Source: an uncultured Lachnospiraceae bacterium
Lineage (GTDB): Bacteria > Bacillota > Clostridia > Lachnospirales > Lachnospiraceae
Reading direction: 5' to 3'
Length of the DNA: 11,256 nucleotides
Assembly (NCBI GenBank): GCA_910584785.1
Contig: CAJUDX010000009.1
Location: forward strand, 1-11,256
Made by a program: the position numbers and the translations under genes. The notes below the pieces were generated by a model, which made no database searches, was not told where the DNA came from, and saw only the letters and a program-made list of their open reading frames with translations. Shown piece after piece: positions 7,514-11,256 of the stretch; position 1 is the first letter of the stretch; every line of letters starts with the position of its first letter.

Positions 7514-8287
7514 ATGAGAATATTAATGATACGCCACGGCGATCCGGATTATGAACACGATTCCCTTACAGAAGCCGGAAAAAAAGAGGCAGAGCTGCTT
7601 GCTGAAATTGCCGAAGATTTACAGATGGGGGATTGTTTTGTATCGCCGCTTGGTCGGGCGCAGGAAACAGCATCTTACAGCCTGAAAAAGCTAAATCGTT
7701 CGGCAAAGACCCTGGACTGGCTTCAGGAATTTCCGGCAAAGCTGGATGTCAACGGCTCGGAAAAGTTTCAAAAGATTTATCCTGACACGAAAAAGAAAGA
7801 TGGTATTTACATGCCAAGGATTATATGGGACATGATGCCGTCCTATTTTCTGACTCACCCGGAATATACGGATAGACAAGCCTGGCGGGATTCTGAGGTG
7901 GCTAAAAACAGCGATATTGTTCCCCTGTATGATAAGGTGACAGCGAGCCTGGATGAACTGCTTTTCGGTTATGGCTATGTTCGGGATGGGATGCTCTATC
8001 GCGTGGAGAGGGCGAATACGGACACGGTTACGTTCTTTTGCCATTTTGGCTTAAGCTGTGTTCTTCTCTCTCATCTGATGAACGTATCACCGTTTGCGCT
8101 CTGGCATGGGACAGTTCTGGCGCCGACTTCGGTGACAGAGGTGATAACCGAGGAGAGGGAGAAGGGGATTGCGATGTTTCGCGCGCAGCGCATAGGAGAT
8201 GTGCATCATCTTCTGGCTGGCGGAAGAAAACCTTCATTTTCTGCAAGGTTTTGTGAAACATATAACAATATGGAACAGAGACATTAA
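7514..8287 (+). CDS. Histidine phosphatase (phosphoglycerate mutase-like) family protein
   Basis: This 257-aa cytoplasmic protein begins MRILMIRHGDPDY, the RHG signature in which H8 would carry the phosphate, with R7 next to it. SPLGRAQETA follows with R48, E72 in LQEF is a candidate proton donor, and FFCHFG provides the second catalytic-site histidine, H177. Members dephosphorylate small phosphosugars, nucleotides or other phosphoesters; substrate cannot be assigned here. It is somewhat longer than the roughly 200-aa minimal proteins of the family, with extra sequence between E72 and H177 (the WDMMPSYFLTHPEY stretch) that may shape the pocket. GGAGG at 7503-7507 sits 6 nt before the ATG. It lies 30 bp after the cysteine-rich frame and 35 bp before the aldo/keto reductase, so it is probably in the same transcript. 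Confidence 0.87.
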   Translation: MRILMIRHGDPDYEHDSLTEAGKKEAELLAEIAEDLQMGDCFVSPLGRAQETASYSLKKLNRSAKTLDWLQEFPAKLDVNGSEKFQKIYPDTKKKDGIYMPRIIWDMMPSYFLTHPEYTDRQAWRDSEVAKNSDIVPLYDKVTASLDELLFGYGYVRDGMLYRVERANTDTVTFFCHFGLSCVLLSHLMNVSPFALWHGTVLAPTSVTEVITEEREKGIAMFRAQRIGDVHHLLAGGRKPSFSARFCETYNNMEQRH

Positions 8288-8322
8288 TGGCGATGTTCAA
8301 GAAATAGAAAGGATGGATGAAT

Positions 8323-9315
8323 ATGTACATTGCAAAAGAAACACGTTATGATAAAATGCGCTATAACCGCTGCGGGAAAAGCGGGCTGAAACTGCCGGAA
8401 TTATCGTTAGGATTATGGCATAATTTTGGCTCTAATGGAAATTTTGATACTATGACGGAATTATGCTGTACAGCGTTTGACCATGGAATTACACATTTTG
8501 ATCTGGCAAATAACTATGGTCCGGTTCCCGGAGCAGCAGAGGAAAATTTCGGGCGCATTCTGAAAAAAGCGCTTGGTGCTTACCGGGATGAACTGGTTAT
8601 TTCCACGAAGGCAGGTTATGATATGTGGCCTGGGCCTTATGGGAACTGGGGCAGTAAAAAATATCTGGTTGCCAGTCTGGATCAGAGCCTTCGCCGAATG
8701 GGGCTGGACTATGTGGATATTTTCTACCACCACCGTCCGGACCCGGAAACGCCGTTAGAAGAAACAGCGAGGGCGCTGGACGGAATTGTAAAAAGCGGAA
8801 AAGCGCTATATGTGGGAATCTCCAATTATAATAAAGAACAGACGATTGCCATTGCCGATTTATTTAATGAAATGGGAACCCCTTTTATCATTAACCAAAG
8901 GAAATATTCCATGCTTGTCCGCGATATTGAAAAAGACGGATTAAAGCGTTATGCGGCGAATAATGGAATTGGAATTATTACATTTTCACCGCTGGCGCAG
9001 GGCATTTTAACCGAACGTTACCTGCATGGGATTCCCAAGGACAGCCGAATCCGAACTGATGGGAGGTTTTTAAAAGAAGAATCTATTCGTCCAGAAGTTC
9101 TGGCAAAGGTGCAGAAATTAAATGCCATTGCCTGGGAGAGGGGACAGAGTCTGGCGCAGATGGCGCTGGCATGGATTCTTCGGGATAGGGATATTACCAG
9201 CGTATTAATTGGTGCGTCGAAGCCGTCGCAGATTCTTGATAATTTGGGAATGATGGAAAACATTGCGTTTAGTAAAGAAGAGCGGGAAAGGATTGAGCAG
9301 GTTTTAGCGCAATAG
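8323..9315 (+). CDS. Aldo/keto reductase, YghZ (L-glyceraldehyde 3-phosphate reductase)-like
   Basis: This 330-aa NADPH-dependent oxidoreductase has a TIM-barrel fold. The catalytic tetrad is visible as D60 and Y65 (FDLANNYG), K96 (STKAGYD) and H137 (FYHHR). The late cofactor-binding segment is SVLIGASKPSQI. GKSGLKLPELSLGLWHNFG, FDLANNYGPVPGAAEENFGR and TKAGYDMWPGPYG closely match what I recall of E. coli YghZ, which reduces L-glyceraldehyde 3-phosphate and other aldehydes such as methylglyoxal; a detoxifying role is therefore plausible but inferred. Start: an ATG at 8317 exists, but AAGGA (8309-8313) is only 3 nt from it and 9 nt from the ATG at 8323. The later start also matches the YghZ N-terminal length, so 8323 is preferred. 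The gene ends the plus-strand run. Confidence 0.93.
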   Translation: MYIAKETRYDKMRYNRCGKSGLKLPELSLGLWHNFGSNGNFDTMTELCCTAFDHGITHFDLANNYGPVPGAAEENFGRILKKALGAYRDELVISTKAGYDMWPGPYGNWGSKKYLVASLDQSLRRMGLDYVDIFYHHRPDPETPLEETARALDGIVKSGKALYVGISNYNKEQTIAIADLFNEMGTPFIINQRKYSMLVRDIEKDGLKRYAANNGIGIITFSPLAQGILTERYLHGIPKDSRIRTDGRFLKEESIRPEVLAKVQKLNAIAWERGQSLAQMALAWILRDRDITSVLIGASKPSQILDNLGMMENIAFSKEERERIEQVLAQ

Positions 9316-9347
9316 TCATTTGTTTTATTATCAAAGGTAAAAATTTA

Positions 9348-9377
9348 GGGTAAACAGTTCCTTTATCTGTTTCACCT
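9348..9377 (-). terminator. Possible terminator between convergent genes
   Basis: GGTAAACAG (9349-9357) pairs with CTGTTT-C-ACC (9367-9376) around a 9-nt loop, with one bulged C and a flanking G-T pair. It lies between the ends of the aldo/keto reductase and the 219-aa gene. On the minus strand it is followed by TAAATTTTTACC, a delayed T-run, so it could end the minus-strand transcript. The plus-strand side lacks a T-run. The remaining bases of 9316-9461 show no gene. Confidence 0.35.
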
Positions 9378-9461
9378 GGATATCCGCGATATTCTTGACG
9401 GCAGGCGAGTGATTACCTAAACAATCGCAGAAAAACTTAAACCTGTTCAATATGGAAACTG

Positions 9462-10121
9462 TCAGGTGCTCTGCGGATATAAGTGCAGTTTTTCTTTTTG
9501 GTTAATAAAATAACATGTTCCGGTATATTCCCCTTTTTGATAAAGCGTATCTGCAATGTTTCGCATCCTGCGATTTAAGCGGTGATAGATAAGTTTCCTT
9601 TCCCACGGAAGTCCAAGCAGGTATTCGCGGTCAGACTCTTCCAGGAGATTTAGCATCTTCTTATAATTGGCAGGTTCCCTGCAGCTTTTAAGGCCAAAAT
9701 CGCAGGAAATATAAGCGGTTTTTTCACCGTTTTCGGCACATTTATCCGTCAGGTAAGTGGCTAACGTTATCCTGTTTTGAACAGTAAATATTTGTTCATT
9801 CCAGACAATTTCTGGTTCTTTTATGGAATCAACAGCAACTTGGCGGAAACTTTTTCTGCCGTAGGCGTCATATTCTGTAACATATTCGTAGTTTTCCTTT
9901 TGCACGAATATTCCGGGTTCTTCAAGACGCAAAATTCCTGTCTGTAGAAAATGTTCCCAAATCGTCTGCTGAACCCGGTCGAAAGGCGTGGGAAAATCCA
10001 GGCGTTTCATGATTTGCGCCGCTGTATAGTCTAAATCTGCCAAATGCCGTATCGCTCCGCCGCTGGCTACATCGAAGGTAAAATTTGCCAGAGCAGTCTG
10101 AAAATAGGTTTGTTTTTCCAT
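9462..10121 (-). CDS. 219-aa conserved-looking protein of unknown function
   Basis: I do not recognise an established family. The protein is soluble-looking, with no signal peptide or membrane segment. Residues about 30-65 (DYTAAQIMKRLDF, then a helix ending FLQTGIL and a turn EEPG) could form a helix-turn-helix or winged-helix unit, with F47-D48-R49-V50-Q51 starting a recognition-like helix. The middle is a charged, aromatic-rich region. The C-terminal third contains AYISCDFG and an Arg/Tyr-rich helical stretch KLIYHRLNRRMRNI. The N-terminal ALANFTFDVASGGAIRHLADLDY is the most distinctive segment and would suit a profile search. AAAGGTGA precedes the ATG. A TATAAT and an 11-bp tandem repeat lie upstream, suggesting its own promoter. 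It does not share an operon with the aldo/keto reductase, which converges on it. Confidence 0.82.
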   Translation of the reverse strand: MEKQTYFQTALANFTFDVASGGAIRHLADLDYTAAQIMKRLDFPTPFDRVQQTIWEHFLQTGILRLEEPGIFVQKENYEYVTEYDAYGRKSFRQVAVDSIKEPEIVWNEQIFTVQNRITLATYLTDKCAENGEKTAYISCDFGLKSCREPANYKKMLNLLEESDREYLLGLPWERKLIYHRLNRRMRNIADTLYQKGEYTGTCYFINQKEKLHLYPQST

Positions 10122-10161
10122 GCTTCACCTTTTTGTCTGTTGATATAAATTTGAACATAAA

Positions 10162-10183
10162 TGTTTATCCATTGTTTATCCAT
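10162..10183. repeat. Perfect 11-bp tandem repeat in the leader of the 219-aa gene
   Basis: TGTTTATCCAT occurs twice with no gap (10162-10172 and 10173-10183), 41 to 62 bp upstream of the ATG on the minus strand. An 11-bp period puts both copies on nearly the same face of the helix, as expected for side-by-side binding of one protein. It lies just downstream of the presumed -10 box, a repressor-like position. Each copy contains TTATCCA, seven bases of a DnaA box, but the final CA of the box is missing. Confidence 0.5.
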
Positions 10184-10191
10184 TTTCATTT

Positions 10192-10220
10192 ATTATAACT
10201 CAAATTTTTGCTGATGAACA
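10192..10220 (-). promoter_or_regulatory. Predicted promoter of the 219-aa gene
   Basis: On the minus strand TATAAT (10197 to 10192) is a perfect -10 box. With a 17-bp spacer the -35 position reads TGTTCA (10220 to 10215), a poor match. The start would fall near 10185, immediately before the 11-bp tandem repeat. The weak -35 suggests help from an activator or that the TATAAT is chance in AT-rich DNA. Confidence 0.4.
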
Positions 10221-10244
10221 GTTTTTTATGCTATGATTTATTTA

Positions 10245-10317
10245 GTAACCTGTTCCCGCCACCTAATAAAAAATCATCTACTGGATATTTTTACAAGAGG
10301 TGGCGAAAGCAGGTTAC
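10245..10317. repeat. Large imperfect inverted repeat (20-nt arms, 33-nt loop)
   Basis: Arm one (10245-10264) is GTAACCTG, five bases, then GCCACCT. Arm two (10298-10317) is AGGTGGC, five bases, then CAGGTTAC. Fifteen positions pair perfectly and the central five pair in part. The loop adds an A-run against a T-run that could lengthen the stem. No T-tract follows on either strand, so it is not a normal terminator. It could be a palindromic interspersed repeat, a small non-autonomous element, or a structured 3' end of the glutaredoxin-like transcript. The nominal 67-aa frame crossing it on the plus strand has no ribosome binding site. Confidence 0.65.
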
Positions 10318-10336
10318 AAGATGCCTATGTTGTTTT

Positions 10337-10349
10337 ACCGATTATCGGT
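10337..10349. repeat. Perfect 13-bp palindrome after the glutaredoxin-like gene
   Basis: ACCGAT-T-ATCGGT lies 9 bp beyond the stop of the minus-strand gene at 10359. The single central base makes it look more like a protein site than a hairpin with a proper loop. Neither side carries a run of T long enough for an intrinsic terminator. Confidence 0.4.
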
Positions 10350-10358
10350 TATATGATT

Positions 10359-10610
10359 TTACTTTAATACCTCATTCAAATCCATTGTTTTTGTCCCATC
10401 CTCCAGGATAAAGCATGGAATCCCGATGCCTCCGTTTGCTTTTACTGTTTCATACATAGCTTCATTATCACGGAGCTGTAAATATACCTTTAAGTCCGGC
10501 AAAGATGCGGATAAGTTTTTAAATTCAATATCGGCTTTTGCCTCAACCAGCTTATTCAGGGCATAAAGGGTATCGGGGCATAAATGGCTTCCTACTACGG
10601 TTACTTTCAT
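10359..10610 (-). CDS. Glutaredoxin-related small thioredoxin-fold protein
   Basis: This 83-aa protein has the glutaredoxin layout: MKVTVVGSHLCPDT gives the first strand and the active-site turn with C11, and GGIGIPCFILEDG gives the cis-proline loop (P65) followed by a strand. It resembles the COG4545-type glutaredoxin-related proteins found in Clostridia. The active site is C-P-D-T, a single cysteine instead of CxxC, pointing to a monothiol mechanism or a binding role; C66 directly after the cis-proline is a possible partner. The probable role is thiol-disulfide or low-molecular-weight thiol chemistry in the cytoplasm. AGGAG lies upstream of the ATG. It follows ridA by 112 bp on the same strand and may be co-transcribed. 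Confidence 0.85.
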   Translation of the reverse strand: MKVTVVGSHLCPDTLYALNKLVEAKADIEFKNLSASLPDLKVYLQLRDNEAMYETVKANGGIGIPCFILEDGTKTMDLNEVLK

Positions 10611-10640
10611 GGTTTCAATCTCCTTTTTTTGTTTTTTTAT

Positions 10641-10730
10641 TCTTGTTTTATTTATTATTATTTTATTTATTGTTATTTTATTAACGATTACTTTATTTAT
10701 TCTTGTTTTATTAACGATTACTTTATTTAT
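10641..10730. repeat. Three 30-bp AT-rich tandem repeats between ridA and the glutaredoxin-like gene
   Basis: The 90 bases split exactly into 10641-10670, 10671-10700 and 10701-10730. Copies two and three differ at only two positions and share TTAACGATTACTTTATTTAT; copy one shares the ends but has TTTATTATTATTTTATTTAT in place of that core. The array begins inside the last codons of ridA (stop at 10723-10725) and ends 30 bp before the next gene, whose transcript leader would be almost purely A and T. It may be a slippage-prone microsatellite-like tract, an unstructured leader that helps ribosome loading, or an array of protein sites at three helical turns. A plus-strand frame through it encodes a repeating aromatic ten-residue unit but has no supported start. 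Confidence 0.75.
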
Positions 10731-11109
10731 TATTGCTGTTTTTCTTTACGGCAATTGCTTCAATCTCGCATAAAACGCCCTTGGGCAGTTCTTTTACTGC
10801 CACGCAGCTTCTTGCTGGTTTTGAGGTAAAGTAACGGGCATAGACTTCGTTAAAAGCTGCGAAGTCTCCCATATTGGCTAAAAAACAGGTGGTTTTAAAT
10901 ACGTTGGCTAATTCGCTTTCTGCTGCTTCTAAAATAGCTTTTACATTCTTACAGCTTTGCTCTGCCTGGGCAGCAATTCCATCGGGAACATCTCCTGTTT
11001 TCGGGTTTACCGGAATCTGCCCGGAAGTAAAGATCAGCCCATTGACCTCAAAACCCTGAGAATAGGGACCAATGGCTCCTGGCGCTTTGTTTGTATTGAT
11101 GATATTCAT
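10723..11109 (-). CDS. ridA: RidA-family 2-iminobutanoate/2-iminopropanoate deaminase
   Basis: This 128-aa protein is the usual RidA length. The family hydrolyses reactive enamine/imine intermediates such as those formed by threonine or serine dehydratase, protecting pyridoxal-phosphate enzymes; it works as a cytoplasmic trimer. Hallmarks are PGAIGPYSQG (10-19), FTSGQIP (27-33), FKTTCFLANMGDFAAFNEVYARYF (71-94), the substrate-binding R100 in PARSCVAV, and E115 in LCEIEAIAV. The start at 11109 is preceded by AAGGAGG; an upstream in-frame ATG at 11154 adds 15 Lys/Ile-rich residues across that site and is rejected. The last residues (KKNSNNK) run into the 30-bp tandem repeat, so the extreme C-terminus may have been extended by repeat growth. 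The region to the right edge (11110-11256) must hold its promoter, but no strong -35/-10 pair stands out. Confidence 0.95.
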   Translation of the reverse strand: MNIINTNKAPGAIGPYSQGFEVNGLIFTSGQIPVNPKTGDVPDGIAAQAEQSCKNVKAILEAAESELANVFKTTCFLANMGDFAAFNEVYARYFTSKPARSCVAVKELPKGVLCEIEAIAVKKNSNNK

Positions 11110-11256
11110 AGAAATAACCTCCTTGATGATAAGTTTTATGTTTTTTATCTTCAATTCTCCTCAGCTATATAAAAGTAAGCAGGATAAATGATGGAAGTAA
11201 CTTACAGTAAACCTTCATGCGCCCAAAAGTGGTCGTATCACCATAAATAAACGTCT

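Noticed and set aside
10162..10183. Replication-origin-like DnaA boxes
   Set aside because: Only two incomplete boxes (TTATCCATT) are present, with no dnaA, dnaN or further boxes nearby.
10208..10411. 67-aa plus-strand frame
   Set aside because: No ribosome binding site, it runs through the large inverted repeat and into the antisense of the glutaredoxin-like gene, and its composition is not protein-like.
10584..10829. Plus-strand frame with a repeating ten-residue aromatic unit
   Set aside because: The periodicity comes from the 30-bp DNA repeat; its start lies antisense to the glutaredoxin-like gene with no ribosome binding site, and it ends inside antisense ridA.
11165..11256. Minus-strand open frame entering from the right edge (29 codons, stop at 11165-11167)
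   Set aside because: It could be the end of another gene, but 29 codons without a recognisable motif is not enough, and another minus frame is also open there for 13 codons.

Overview
The window looks like chromosomal DNA of a low- to mid-GC Gram-positive anaerobe of the Clostridia, most likely Lachnospiraceae-like. The grounds are strong AGGAGG-type ribosome binding sites, a clostridial-style MATE pump, a long SbcC (1217 aa) and several conserved small proteins. No rRNA, tRNA, CRISPR array, insertion sequence or phage gene was seen. The taxonomy is inferred from gene style only.

Left part (1-2398, + strand). A MerR/BmrR-type regulator (43-864) starts just downstream of a perfect dyad. Read on the minus strand, that dyad sits inside a classic MerR-type promoter pointing off the left edge, so the regulator probably controls a divergent gene outside the window and possibly itself. 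A 199-bp gap holds a bulged hairpin, a tandem GATAGTATC repeat and a recognisable promoter for a MATE-family efflux pump (1064-2398).

Central part (2428-9315, + strand). The pump is followed after 29 bp by sbcD and then sbcC, the Mre11/Rad50-like nuclease pair. Next come a tiny cysteine-rich reading frame (7373-7483), a histidine-phosphatase family protein (7514-8287) and a YghZ-like aldo/keto reductase (8323-9315). Gaps are short (17-35 bp except 137 bp between sbcD and sbcC), and no convincing terminator was found between them, so the run may be one long transcript. The sbcD-sbcC gap contains a degenerate second copy of the sbcD 3' end. The 36-aa cysteine-rich peptide (10 Cys in its last 18 residues, good ribosome binding site, 17 bp after sbcC) is the most unusual item in the window.

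Right part (9316-11256, - strand). Three genes face the other way: RidA (10723-11109), a glutaredoxin-related protein (10359-10610) and a 219-aa protein of unknown function (9462-10121). The non-coding DNA here is rich in structure: three 30-bp AT-rich tandem repeats between ridA and the glutaredoxin-like gene, a 13-bp palindrome and a large 20+20-nt inverted repeat downstream of the latter, and a perfect 11-bp tandem repeat in the leader of the 219-aa gene.

Functional reading: efflux, DNA end processing and a set of redox or damage-control enzymes (RidA, glutaredoxin-like, aldo/keto reductase). This would fit a general stress and housekeeping neighbourhood, but no shared regulation can be shown from the sequence.
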